27,344 bases of DNA from Clostridiales bacterium UBA4039 (GTDB lineage: Bacteria; Bacillota; Clostridia; Lachnospirales; Vallitaleaceae): contig DGAD01000048.1 of the NCBI GenBank assembly GCA_002382805.1, forward strand, positions 1 through 27,344, written 5' to 3'. Positions within the stretch are counted from its first letter, which is position 1; each line of letters begins with the position of its first letter. The notes below the pieces were generated by a model. That model searched no databases, was not told the origin of the DNA, and was given only the letters and a program-made list of their open reading frames with translations. A program made the translations under genes and the position numbers. This document shows positions 7,826 through 15,772 of the stretch, piece by piece.

Positions 7826-9526
7826 ATGAACAAAGGTAAGCGAAAAATAAGATGTCTATTGTGTGCTTTGATGATGAGTTTTTCATTGCTTGTTGGCTGC
7901 ACTAATAGTAATGTGACAGAATCAGCAGCAGGTGGATCGACGCACAAGGGAGAAGAAAACAAGGAAAATAGTGCTGAAAATATAAAGGATGAACAACTAC
8001 CAGAATTAAAAGATGAGCTTGTGATTTGTATGGGTACACGCCCACCAGGAGAGTTTGATCCAAAAACAAGATGGGGACTATATAGTCAATCACAAATACT
8101 TCATAGTACATTGTTAAAGAAAACACATGAACTTGAAATTGTTGGAGACTATGCAAAAGAATATGAAGTAAGTGAAGATGGGCTTACATGGATGTTCTAT
8201 CTTAATGACAATTACAAATTTTCTAATGGAGAATCAGTAACACCAGAAGATGTAAAGTTTTCCTTTGAAATGTTAAAAGAACATGGAATGCATTGGGACT
8301 TAACTTTTTTAAAAGAGATTCAGATTATAGACCCACTTACCATGAAATTTGTTTTAACAGAACCAAGGTCAACATTTTTTGCTCAACTTACAGAAATTGT
8401 TATTTTGCCAAAGAACCATTATGATGACAATTATGCACAAAACCCAATTGGTTCAGGTCCATATAAATTGGTTCAATGGGATAGAGGAGAACAAGCAATT
8501 TTTGAAGTAAATCCATATTATCATGGACAAGAGCCTCATTTTAAAAAATTTACATTGCTTTTTCTGGATGAAAATGCTGCGTTAGCTGCAGCCAAGAACG
8601 GTACAGTAGATTTGATCTATACACTACCAGAATTTGCAGATGAAAAAATTGAAGGGTTTAAATTGTTTTCATATGAAAGTAATGATGTGCGAGGTGTTTC
8701 AATGCCAACACAAAAAAGTGGTTATGGAAAGACGCCGGAAGGCTATCCAATTGGAAATGATGTTACAAGTGACTCAGCAATTAGAAAAGCGTTGTATATT
8801 GGGTTGAATCGACAAGCCATGGTAGATACTGTGCTTAATGGTCATGGGAAAAAGGCATACTCACTTGTGGATAAGATGCCATGGTGGAATGAAGAAACTG
8901 TTCTTGAAGATAATAAGGTTGAACAAGCAAACCTGATTCTTGAAGAAGGAGGATGGATAGATACAGACCAAGATGGAATAAGAGAAAAAGATGGACTTAA
9001 AGCGGCGTTTAAACTTTATCATCCAACGGCAGATATTATTCGTACAAATGTTGCACTTGTAGTTGCAGAACAAGCAAAACAGTTGGGAATTGAGATTGAA
9101 TTGGTCGGAAGTAACTGGGATGAGATGAAAACAATTATGCATTCTAATCCAATTCTATTTGCAGGTGGACGACATCATCCACATCAGTTTTACACGATGC
9201 ATAATCCTGACCTTGCAGGGACGGCCTATAATAACATTGTATATTTTGATAATGCGACAGTTAACACATATATGAATAAAGCAATGCATGCAACTAGTAT
9301 GGAAGAGGCGAATGAATATTGGAAACTTGCGCAATGGGATGGAGAAACCGGAGCAAGTGGACTTGGAGAGGTTCCATTTATATGGTTAGTGCGCCTTGAT
9401 CATATTCATCTTGGAGATGCCCGCTTAAACTTTGGTGAGCAAGCCATTCATACGCATGGGCATGAATGGTCGCTACTAGCAAATATTGGAGAATGGAGCT
9501 GGGATTCTGAAGCGAAAGTTGATTAA
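7826..9526 (+). CDS. Family 5 solute-binding lipoprotein (NikA/DppA-like)
   Basis: A 566-residue extracytoplasmic binding protein of the SBP_bac_5 family, the capture subunit of peptide- or nickel-type importers. A basic start and hydrophobic stretch lead to the lipobox LLVGC with Cys25, then a charged linker to about residue 60. Family features include FDPKTRWG, EVSEDGLTWMFYL, NPIGSGPYKL and IRKALYIGLNR. The C-terminal half has histidine-rich spots, GGRHHPHQFYTMH and IHTHGHEW, in regions that from memory are conserved in the NikA-like branch, favouring a metal complex over peptides; this is unproven. AAGGAGG precedes the ATG. It is the first gene of a five-gene importer operon. Confidence 0.92.
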   Translation: MNKGKRKIRCLLCALMMSFSLLVGCTNSNVTESAAGGSTHKGEENKENSAENIKDEQLPELKDELVICMGTRPPGEFDPKTRWGLYSQSQILHSTLLKKTHELEIVGDYAKEYEVSEDGLTWMFYLNDNYKFSNGESVTPEDVKFSFEMLKEHGMHWDLTFLKEIQIIDPLTMKFVLTEPRSTFFAQLTEIVILPKNHYDDNYAQNPIGSGPYKLVQWDRGEQAIFEVNPYYHGQEPHFKKFTLLFLDENAALAAAKNGTVDLIYTLPEFADEKIEGFKLFSYESNDVRGVSMPTQKSGYGKTPEGYPIGNDVTSDSAIRKALYIGLNRQAMVDTVLNGHGKKAYSLVDKMPWWNEETVLEDNKVEQANLILEEGGWIDTDQDGIREKDGLKAAFKLYHPTADIIRTNVALVVAEQAKQLGIEIELVGSNWDEMKTIMHSNPILFAGGRHHPHQFYTMHNPDLAGTAYNNIVYFDNATVNTYMNKAMHATSMEEANEYWKLAQWDGETGASGLGEVPFIWLVRLDHIHLGDARLNFGEQAIHTHGHEWSLLANIGEWSWDSEAKVD

Positions 9527-9545
9527 GAGAGTGTATTAATTTCTT

Positions 9546-9579
9546 TAGGATACATGCAAGTAAATTGACATGTATCCTA
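9546..9579 (+). promoter_or_regulatory. Intercistronic hairpin after the binding-protein gene
   Basis: TAGGATACATG (9546-9556) pairs perfectly with CATGTATCCTA (9569-9579), an 11-bp stem with a 12-base loop. No long T run follows. Position after a binding-protein gene suggests an mRNA 3'-end stabiliser or a leaky terminator that keeps the binding protein in excess over the membrane subunits. Confidence 0.65.
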
Positions 9580-9600
9580 TTTCTTTGAAAGGAGCAGATC

Positions 9601-10575
9601 ATGGAGAAATTAAAGTATGTCATATATAAGTTAACTCGAGGGATTACACTCTTGATAGGGTTGTCAATTTTAACATTTATAATGATGCATAATTCCCCTA
9701 TAGATCCAATAACAGCTTATGTTGGTGGAGATGTAAACATATCATTAGAACAAAGAGCGGCACTAGAAGCATATTGGGGAATTGATAAACATCCGGTTGA
9801 ACAATATTTAACATGGTTAAAAAATATTGTAAGAGGTGATATGGGAACGTCAAAAGTTCACCGTAGACCTGTCAGTGACATCATACAGGAAAAGTTTTTA
9901 GCTTCTTTTGCATTAATGGGGCTATCATGGATTTTATCTGGGAGTATAGGTTTTTGTATGGGTATCATAGCAGCGATAAAAAAAGGAAAAGTGACAGATA
10001 AAATTATTAAATGGATATCCTATATTCAAGCTTCAGTTCCAACTTTTTGGCTAGGATTATTATTGTTAATTATTTTCTCGGTTTGGCTTGAATGGTTTCC
10101 AATAGGTATTTCAGTGCCGATAGGGGTTGCCTCAAGTGATGTGACTTTGATGGACCGCATACATCATTTGATTTTACCGGTAGCAACGCTTAGTGTGCTT
10201 GGAATTGCTAATGTAACTTTACATACAAGGGAAAAGATGATTGATGTACTTAATAGTGAATATATAGTCTTTGCAAAAGCTAGAGGAGAGACGACTTGGC
10301 AAATTATCAAAAATCATGGATTAAGAAATGTTGCGTTACCCGCTATAACTTTACATTTTGCATATTTTGGAGAACTTTTTGGGGGATCGGTTTTGGCAGA
10401 ACAGGTTTTTTCATATCCAGGACTGGGGTCAACGCTTACTGAAGCGGGACTCAAAAGTGATATGCCGTTACTTATGGGGATTGTTATGATAAGCGCAATA
10501 TTTGTATTTACAGGGAATATGCTTGCGGACATATTAAATTCAGCCATTAATCCTTGTTTAAAGGAGGAGATATAA
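9601..10575 (+). CDS. Importer permease subunit (NikB/DppB-like)
   Basis: A 324-residue inner-membrane permease of the binding-protein-dependent transport family (BPD_transp_1). An N-terminal helix, an extracytoplasmic stretch with DPITAYVGGD and AALEAYWGID, and about five further helices follow the DppB plan. The ATPase-contacting EAA loop is EYIVFAKARGETTWQIIKNH, followed by LRNVALPAI; EQVFSYPGLG near the C-terminus is characteristic of the family. AAAGGAG precedes the ATG. The stop is one base before the next start, so the genes are coupled. It pairs with the next gene product to form the pore. Confidence 0.93.
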   Translation: MEKLKYVIYKLTRGITLLIGLSILTFIMMHNSPIDPITAYVGGDVNISLEQRAALEAYWGIDKHPVEQYLTWLKNIVRGDMGTSKVHRRPVSDIIQEKFLASFALMGLSWILSGSIGFCMGIIAAIKKGKVTDKIIKWISYIQASVPTFWLGLLLLIIFSVWLEWFPIGISVPIGVASSDVTLMDRIHHLILPVATLSVLGIANVTLHTREKMIDVLNSEYIVFAKARGETTWQIIKNHGLRNVALPAITLHFAYFGELFGGSVLAEQVFSYPGLGSTLTEAGLKSDMPLLMGIVMISAIFVFTGNMLADILNSAINPCLKEEI

Positions 10576-10576
10576 G

Positions 10577-11413
10577 ATGCAAGATAAAAAACAAGGTTTA
10601 AATGCACGACAAAAAGTTATACTTACACTAACAGTATCTATCGGATTAATATTTATTGCGATTATCTTTAGCTTTATATTAACTAATGAAAACTTAACGA
10701 CTAATTTTGCGAAAAAAAGTTTGCCCCCTTCTTGGAGCCATTTATTTGGAACGGATTGGTTAGGTAGAGACATGCTGACGCGAACACTTAAAGGGCTAAG
10801 GTTATCACTTTTTGTTGGATTTTTAGGTGCTTCTATTGGTGCTGTTATTGCAACGATATTGGGAATTTGTGCAGCAACATTAGGTAAAAAAGCAGATTAT
10901 ATTATTTCTTGGCTTGTAGATATGTTCATAGGCATACCGCATTTGGTCTTCATCATCCTTATCTCTTTTGCAGTAGGAGGAGGGATCAAAGGAGTTGTGT
11001 GTGGTGTTGCTTTTACACATTGGCCGTCATTAACACGAATTATTCGAGCGGAAGTTTTAAGTATAAAAAACAGTGAATATATTCAAATGGCAAAGAATTT
11101 TGGGAAGACGAAGTGGTTTATCGTCAGAAAACATATAATGCCACACATTATTCCACAAATCATGGTGGGATTTTTACTTCTGTTTCCACATGCCATACTA
11201 CATGAAGCCTCAATTACTTTTTTAGGTTTTGGTTTGTCTGTTCAAACGCCTTCAATTGGATTGATACTTTCAGAAGCGGTTAAACATATATCTGTTGGTG
11301 ATTGGTGGCTTGCTGTTTTCCCAGGGTTGTTACTTGTACTTGTCGTAAAAAGTTTTGATAACATAGGTGAACAGGTACGTACGCTTGTAGAACCAGCCAC
11401 TGCTAATGAGTAA
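10577..11413 (+). CDS. Importer permease subunit (NikC/DppC-like)
   Basis: A 278-residue partner permease of the same BPD_transp_1 family. It has the DppC-type hallmarks: an N-terminal helix, then HLFGTDWLGRDMLTR, then about five helices. The EAA loop reads EYIQMAKNFGKTKWFIVRKH, followed by HIIPQIMV, and EASITFLGFGL lies in the last third. The length fits NikC/DppC (about 275-300). The ATG follows the previous stop by one base, with AAGGAGGAG about 10 bases upstream. Confidence 0.93.
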   Translation: MQDKKQGLNARQKVILTLTVSIGLIFIAIIFSFILTNENLTTNFAKKSLPPSWSHLFGTDWLGRDMLTRTLKGLRLSLFVGFLGASIGAVIATILGICAATLGKKADYIISWLVDMFIGIPHLVFIILISFAVGGGIKGVVCGVAFTHWPSLTRIIRAEVLSIKNSEYIQMAKNFGKTKWFIVRKHIMPHIIPQIMVGFLLLFPHAILHEASITFLGFGLSVQTPSIGLILSEAVKHISVGDWWLAVFPGLLLVLVVKSFDNIGEQVRTLVEPATANE

Positions 11414-11424
11414 AGGAGTAATCA

Positions 11425-12237
11425 ATGAATCAAAAAAGCGATATTTTAACAGTTGAAAATTTGTCCATTTCATTTTCGCAATATGTAAAAGGACTTAAAA
11501 CAAAAAAAACAACGCCCATAAATAATTTAAACATTTCTGTTAGGAAAGGAGAAATTCATGCGGTTATTGGTGCGAGCGGGTCAGGAAAAAGCTTGCTTGC
11601 TCATGCAATTCTTGGAATCTTGCCATCCAATGCAGAATGTAGTGGGGAAATATATTATCAAAAAAAACGACTGACAGAAGAAAGAAAGGTTCAACTTAGG
11701 GGAAAAGAGATTGCCTTTATACCTCAATCAGTAAATTACTTAGATCCATTAATGCGTGTAGGTAAGCAAGTAAAAATTGGATTGCCTAAAAAACAAGCAA
11801 ATAATATACAAGAGAGTTTATTTGAAAGATATGGATTAAAAAAATCAGACGCAAAGTTGTACCCATCTGAACTTTCGGGGGGCATGTTAAGACGCGTTTT
11901 ATTTGCAACAAGTGTTAAGGAGGATATAAAACTTGTAATAGCAGATGAACCCACACCGGGAATACATCCAGAAGCATTAAGTAGAATCTTAAATCAATTG
12001 CGACAGTTTGCTGATGAAGGTGTATCTGTTATGCTTATTACTCATGATGTAGTATCTGCATTAACGATATGTGATCGGGTAACAGTTTTTAAAGATGGAG
12101 AGGCTATTGAAACAACGGAGGCTGAGAATTTTAGGGGGAACGGAGAGGGACTTTTACATCCGTATACAAAAGCTTTATGGAACTGCTTGCCTCAAAATCA
12201 GTTCACATTATATAAGGAGGTTCGTTCATGTCGCTAA
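11425..12237 (+). CDS. Importer ATPase 1 (NikD/DppD-like)
   Basis: A 270-residue ABC ATPase. Walker A is GASGSGKS (49-56), signature LSGGM (150-154), Walker B LVIADEP (170-176) and the H-loop His207 in ITHD. The D-loop reads PGIHP, so the usual Asp is His181. The C-terminal LHPYTKALWNCLP is the typical oligopeptide/nickel ATPase tail, but the protein is shorter than OppD/DppD (about 320-350) and lacks the longer cysteine-containing extension, which fits the NikD branch. AAAGGAG precedes the ATG; it overlaps the next gene by 10 bases. It should pair with the following ATPase on the two permeases. Confidence 0.9.
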   Translation: MNQKSDILTVENLSISFSQYVKGLKTKKTTPINNLNISVRKGEIHAVIGASGSGKSLLAHAILGILPSNAECSGEIYYQKKRLTEERKVQLRGKEIAFIPQSVNYLDPLMRVGKQVKIGLPKKQANNIQESLFERYGLKKSDAKLYPSELSGGMLRRVLFATSVKEDIKLVIADEPTPGIHPEALSRILNQLRQFADEGVSVMLITHDVVSALTICDRVTVFKDGEAIETTEAENFRGNGEGLLHPYTKALWNCLPQNQFTLYKEVRSCR

Positions 12238-12836
12238 AAGCAAACAATTTGGGGTTTTATTATAAGAAGAATGAGTGGCTGTTTAAAAATGTGGAATTTG
12301 AATTGTCTTATGGAGAAATACTTGGGATTTCAGGGTATAGTGGTTGTGGAAAAACCAGCTTGGCAAAGGTTCTTTCCAATTATCTTAAACCTGTTAATGG
12401 TCAAGTATTGGTCGATGGAGAACCTTTCAAAGACGGAGTGTTCCAACCTGTACAGCTGATTTATCAACATCCGGAAAAAGTTCTTAATCCTAAGTGGAAG
12501 CTAAAAGATTTGCTGTGTGAAAGTTATACGCCGTCTCAGGATATAATTGATAGTTTTGGTATAAAAGAAGAATGGCTTGAACGTTTTCCCATGGAAATAT
12601 CCGGAGGTGAAATGCAAAGATTTTGTATTGTTCGAGCACTTAATCCTCAAACAAAGTACATTATTGCAGATGAGATGACAACCATGTTGGATGCAATTAC
12701 TCAAGCGAAGATATGGCGTCAATTATTACGAATATGTAAAGAGAGAAAAATAGGTCTTGCCATTATTAGTCATGAAACAGAGATTATATCAAAACTTTGT
12801 GACAAAGTTATATCTTTAGAAGCAATCGAAAGATAG
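12228..12836 (+). CDS. Importer ATPase 2 (NikE/DppF-like), short
   Basis: A 202-residue ABC ATPase, the second nucleotide-binding subunit of the importer. Walker A is GYSGCGKT (36-43), Q-loop Gln80, signature ISGGE (124-128), Walker B YIIADEM (144-150), D-loop MLD and H-loop His182. Pro of DEP is replaced by Met, which from memory is common in NikE-like proteins. It ends soon after the H-loop, lacking the C-terminal substrate-specificity tail of DppF, and is short even against NikE (about 268). All catalytic motifs are intact, so it need not be truncated. A strong AAGGAGG lies inside the preceding gene. Confidence 0.88.
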   Translation: MSLKANNLGFYYKKNEWLFKNVEFELSYGEILGISGYSGCGKTSLAKVLSNYLKPVNGQVLVDGEPFKDGVFQPVQLIYQHPEKVLNPKWKLKDLLCESYTPSQDIIDSFGIKEEWLERFPMEISGGEMQRFCIVRALNPQTKYIIADEMTTMLDAITQAKIWRQLLRICKERKIGLAIISHETEIISKLCDKVISLEAIER

Positions 12837-12838
12837 TA

Positions 12839-12860
12839 AAAGGTTATCGTGAAAACCTTT
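12839..12860. terminator. Weak bidirectional terminator between convergent genes
   Basis: AAAGGTT (12839-12845) and AACCTTT (12854-12860) form a 7-bp stem with an 8-base loop, between the stop of the importer operon and the stop of the convergent kinase gene. T-rich stretches on both sides are short, so termination may be inefficient in both directions. Confidence 0.4.
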
Positions 12861-12867
12861 ATTATAC

Positions 12868-13932
12868 TCAAGAGATATTATTGCCACATTTTATGGGAAA
12901 ATGAACAGTTGATGTAAATAAAAGGTTGTCTATTTCATAGGAAAAACTTCCTCCATGAATTTGCATTATTTTTTTACAGTTATTTATTCCAATACCTGTA
13001 CTTTCCCTTCTTTTACATTGTATATCTATTTTATTTGTAATTCTAATAATTAGATTTGAATCTGTGATGGTACCAGTAATGTTAATATTTGTCTCTTTTT
13101 TTGCATAGCGACAAATATTTGTAAACACGTTATCAAAAAGACGCTGTATCATTCGAATGTCATAGACCAAGGCATAGCGCTTTTTAGGGAAAACAGTAGA
13201 GTAAGTCAAATTTTGCTGAGCTAATATTTGGGCAGAATCTATGATAATACGTTCCAAGTTCATTATGGAGTTGCAGCGTAAAAGTTCCGTGGTTTCGAGT
13301 TGTTTATCTTTTAGATAAAAGTGCTCAAAGGCGCTATTGGTTAATTCTTGAAGTTGTATGGAACGCTTGAGGCATAACTTAAGATAGTTAGATTGTTTCT
13401 TGCAATCATTAAAATCACTATCAAGTAGAATTTCTAAATAGCCGATAATGCTGGTTAATGGTGTTCTTAAATCATGAGAGATCGAGGTTAAAAAAGTATT
13501 CTCCTTTACTTTTCTTCTTCGCTTTTCTAGGTTGTTAGTATGTATTTCTTGTCTAAGCTCATCAATATGTAGTGCAAGGTGGGAAAGTTCGTCGTGTCCA
13601 CAAATTGTCACTGGGTCACAAAAATTTCCACCTTTCATTACGTGAATACACTCGATAAGATGCTTAATGTATTCAAGTTTTTGCATTAAAAAGCGGACAA
13701 TGATAGCAAGATAGATTAAAAAACATAGTATGATATCTATTAATACTACAACATCTTTTAATTGATGATTTAAATGCATATTATCAACAGGTGAAACATG
13801 TAGATCAATGATAAAGCGCCAAGAGATAAAGAAAATAAAAAAAAGAAGAATTAAACCTGCAATGGTCTTTACGGATAGGTAGATAAGTTGATTGATTATT
13901 CCAAAAGACTTTTTTTTATTAATAAATTTCAT
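12868..13932 (-). CDS. Sensor histidine kinase
   Basis: A 354-residue membrane histidine kinase. Two transmembrane helices (about 19-41 and 60-83) frame a very short extracytoplasmic loop of about 20 residues, so it may sense within the membrane or through a partner. A HAMP-like linker leads to the H-box FLTSISHDLRTPL with phosphoacceptor His153, then an N-box-like FDNVFTNICRYA (266-277, Asn272) and glycine box STGIGINNCKKI (311-322). The DxG of the ATPase domain is degenerate (ITNKID). An upstream ATG at 13977 is in frame, but the ATG at 13932 is preferred because GGGGA lies just upstream and the overlap with the regulator gene falls from 59 to 14 bases. It is co-transcribed with that regulator. 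Confidence 0.9.
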   Translation of the reverse strand: MKFINKKKSFGIINQLIYLSVKTIAGLILLFFIFFISWRFIIDLHVSPVDNMHLNHQLKDVVVLIDIILCFLIYLAIIVRFLMQKLEYIKHLIECIHVMKGGNFCDPVTICGHDELSHLALHIDELRQEIHTNNLEKRRRKVKENTFLTSISHDLRTPLTSIIGYLEILLDSDFNDCKKQSNYLKLCLKRSIQLQELTNSAFEHFYLKDKQLETTELLRCNSIMNLERIIIDSAQILAQQNLTYSTVFPKKRYALVYDIRMIQRLFDNVFTNICRYAKKETNINITGTITDSNLIIRITNKIDIQCKRRESTGIGINNCKKIMQIHGGSFSYEIDNLLFTSTVHFPIKCGNNIS

Positions 13933-14605
13933 AACCTTTTCCCCATACGGTATGTATATATTCCGTTTCTTTGTCATATTGATGCAATTTTTTGCGTATA
14001 TTTTTTATGTGAACAACAATTGTATTATGCGATGTCTGAGTAAAAAGTTCGCCCCAAACCTTTTCAAAAATGATTTTTACACACAAGCTATGTCCTCTGT
14101 TTTTTAATAAAAGCAGGAGGATTTTGTATTCTATATCGGTAAAACTTACCGTGTGATTATTAACAGTAACGGTAGAAGAATCTTCATCTAAAAATAAATT
14201 ATGTAATTGATGTGTTGAGCTTTTTACATTGCTTTGCATATTATAAAGGGTATTTCTTCGAAGCAAAGAAGAGACTCTTGCCATAAGCTCTTTGGACGAA
14301 AAAGGTTTAAGCATGTAATCGTCACCACCGCAGACTAAACCATTAATCTTGTCCTCCTCGCTAACTTTTGAAGTTAAAAACAAAATTGGAAAGAAGAAAG
14401 ATTTTCTGATTTGTCTACAAAGACTAAATCCATCTATTTTTGGAAGCATTACATCAAGAATTGCTAGAGCAATGGGGGTATTTAGAATTATCTCCATTGC
14501 CTCTTCGCCAGATGTAGCACAGTATACTCTATATCCGTGCTTAGATAAGTGGTATTTTATGATGTCAAGGATTTCAGCATTATCATCTACGATTAAGATG
14601 TTCAT
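13919..14605 (-). CDS. OmpR/PhoB-family response regulator
   Basis: A 228-residue two-component regulator. The receiver domain (1 to ~115) shows acidic Asp7-Asp8, phosphoacceptor Asp51 in LAILDVMLPKIDG, Thr78-Ser79 and Lys100 in YMLKPF. The C-terminal winged helix (about 130-228) has FTDIEYKILLLLLKN and ends VWGKGYEIY, typical of the OmpR family. The longer frame starting at 14644 is rejected because GGAGG lies 9 bases upstream of the ATG at 14605 and the family begins at MNILIVDD. It is the first gene of a two-gene operon with the kinase. Targets are unknown; the neighbouring importer, the divergent cluster or its own promoter are candidates. Confidence 0.93.
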   Translation of the reverse strand: MNILIVDDNAEILDIIKYHLSKHGYRVYCATSGEEAMEIILNTPIALAILDVMLPKIDGFSLCRQIRKSFFFPILFLTSKVSEEDKINGLVCGGDDYMLKPFSSKELMARVSSLLRRNTLYNMQSNVKSSTHQLHNLFLDEDSSTVTVNNHTVSFTDIEYKILLLLLKNRGHSLCVKIIFEKVWGELFTQTSHNTIVVHIKNIRKKLHQYDKETEYIHTVWGKGYEIY

Positions 14606-14649
14606 TTTTTGAGACCTCCAAAGGTAAAATTGTGAGCATATCAAATATG

Positions 14650-14685
14650 TACCAATATGTTATCAGATTTACCAATAAATAGCAA
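14650..14685 (-). promoter_or_regulatory. Candidate promoter of the two-component operon with direct repeats
   Basis: On the minus strand TTGCTA (complement of 14680-14685) and TAACAT (complement of 14657-14662) are spaced by 17 bases, about 50 bases upstream of the regulator start. The 8-mer TACCAATA occurs on the plus strand at 14650-14657 and 14670-14677, exactly 20 bp apart, overlapping the promoter. Direct repeats about two helical turns apart suit a dimeric OmpR-type regulator, so autoregulation is possible. Confidence 0.4.
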
Positions 14686-14767
14686 TTCATTACATTTATT
14701 CATTTAAAGGGAAAAAATAGTCCTATAAACAAATATATAATAAATAAATACATGTTTATTGTTACAT

Positions 14768-14776
14768 GTGACATTG
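14768..14776 (+). promoter_or_regulatory. Shared 9-mer GTGACATTG, copy 1
   Basis: GTGACATTG occurs here, 99 bases upstream of the first PfkB kinase gene, and again at 16932-16940, 79 bases upstream of the second. In both, AAC follows within a base or two. It might be a binding site for the CdaR-like regulator encoded between the two genes, but two copies of nine bases are thin evidence. Confidence 0.25.
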
Positions 14777-14785
14777 AAACCTTGT

Positions 14786-14815
14786 TATACCTTTGTTATA
14801 TTTAAAGAAGGTATA
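14786..14815. promoter_or_regulatory. Operator-like inverted repeat at the promoter of the kinase/Cit cluster
   Basis: TATACCTT (14786-14793) and AAGGTATA (14808-14815) are perfect inverted repeats with a 14-base spacer, centres 22 bp apart, as expected for a dimeric DNA-binding protein on one helix face. They overlap a candidate promoter. Confidence 0.5.
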
Positions 14816-14822
14816 GTATAGC
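14793..14822 (+). promoter_or_regulatory. Candidate promoter of the kinase/Cit cluster
   Basis: TTGTTA (14793-14798) and TATAGC (14817-14822) are 18 bases apart, 44 bases upstream of the first kinase start. TATAGT at 14812-14817 is an alternative -10 with poorer spacing. Confidence 0.4.
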
Positions 14823-14866
14823 AAGAGAAGTGAATACACTCTAAAATCTAATAAAGGAGAGGTTAT

Positions 14867-15772
14867 ATGAAGGTTTTAAACTATGGGTCCTTAAACGTTG
14901 ATTATGTATATAGTGTTGAAAAATTAGTTAAACCGGGGACGACGATAGCGGACAAGGGATTAAAGGTAATGTCTGGGGGCAAGGGATTAAATCAAAGTGT
15001 AGCTATTGCAAAAGCAGGCATTCAAGAGATATATCATGCGGGGAATATCGGGCGAAACGGGGACTTTTTAAAGCTTACGCTTTTGGAGCATAATATCAAA
15101 ATTGATTATATTCAAAAAAGTAATTCAGATACAGGTCATGCAATTATTCAGTATTCAGATGAAGGAGAACATACAATTATTGTTCATGGGGGCAGTAATT
15201 ATAATAATCAAAAAGATACAATGCAAAGCGTCCTCGAACACTTTGAAGAAGGGGATATTCTCCTTGTTCAAAATGAGATTAATGATGTGGATTATATTAT
15301 TGACCTTGCATATGAAAAAAACATGAAAATTATCGTTAATCCAGCACCTTTTCATGAATCTGTATATCGATTTGATTTTTCTAAGGTAGATACGCTGATT
15401 GTAAACGAGACGGAGCTGTATAGCATCGCGCATGCAGCGAGTGTAGAAGAGGCAATCCAACGATTGCAAAAGTATGATTTGAATATTGTCATTACGTTGG
15501 GGGACAAGGGGGGGGTATATGTTGGACGGGATATGTCCCAGATACCATATAAAAGTCACTTAGTGGATGTTGTTGATACAACTGCTGTCGGCGATGCTTT
15601 TGTAGGATATTTTGTTGCAGGATTGGTTAATGGCTTGGCGATAAAGGATATTTTAGATTACAGTTCAAAAGCGGGAGCGCTTGCGGCTACAGTGGAAGGG
15701 TCAGCTATTTCAATTCCAAGTCGACGTGAAGTGGAGCGGTTATCTAAGGAGATGGAAAACGATGAAAATTAA
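14867..15772 (+). CDS. PfkB-family carbohydrate kinase with altered anion hole
   Basis: A 301-residue sugar kinase of the ribokinase/PfkB family, which transfers the ATP gamma-phosphate to a sugar hydroxyl. The N-terminal substrate signature SGGKGLNQSV (36-45) and IVNPAP (156-161) are present. The C-terminal signature reads DTTAVGDAF instead of the usual DTTGAGDAF: Gly and Ala of the anion hole are Ala240 and Val241, while the catalytic base Asp243 is kept. It is the first gene of the long cluster, with AAGGAG upstream of the ATG, and overlaps the regulator gene by 11 bases. The substrate is unknown; a pentose or nucleoside-like sugar is plausible from the neighbours. Confidence 0.9.
   Translation: MKVLNYGSLNVDYVYSVEKLVKPGTTIADKGLKVMSGGKGLNQSVAIAKAGIQEIYHAGNIGRNGDFLKLTLLEHNIKIDYIQKSNSDTGHAIIQYSDEGEHTIIVHGGSNYNNQKDTMQSVLEHFEEGDILLVQNEINDVDYIIDLAYEKNMKIIVNPAPFHESVYRFDFSKVDTLIVNETELYSIAHAASVEEAIQRLQKYDLNIVITLGDKGGVYVGRDMSQIPYKSHLVDVVDTTAVGDAFVGYFVAGLVNGLAIKDILDYSSKAGALAATVEGSAISIPSRREVERLSKEMENDEN

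Noticed and set aside
12228..12836. ATPase 2 as a truncated pseudogene
   Set aside because: All nucleotide-binding motifs are present and in order, and the gene has a strong ribosome binding site; only a C-terminal tail is missing.
13933..13977. Longer N-terminus for the histidine kinase
   Set aside because: The extra 15 residues repeat coding of the regulator in another frame, and a better-placed ribosome binding site points to 13932.
15681..15761. Longer N-terminus for the CdaR-like regulator
   Set aside because: It overlaps the kinase gene by 92 bases, while AAGGAG at 15746-15751 points to 15762.
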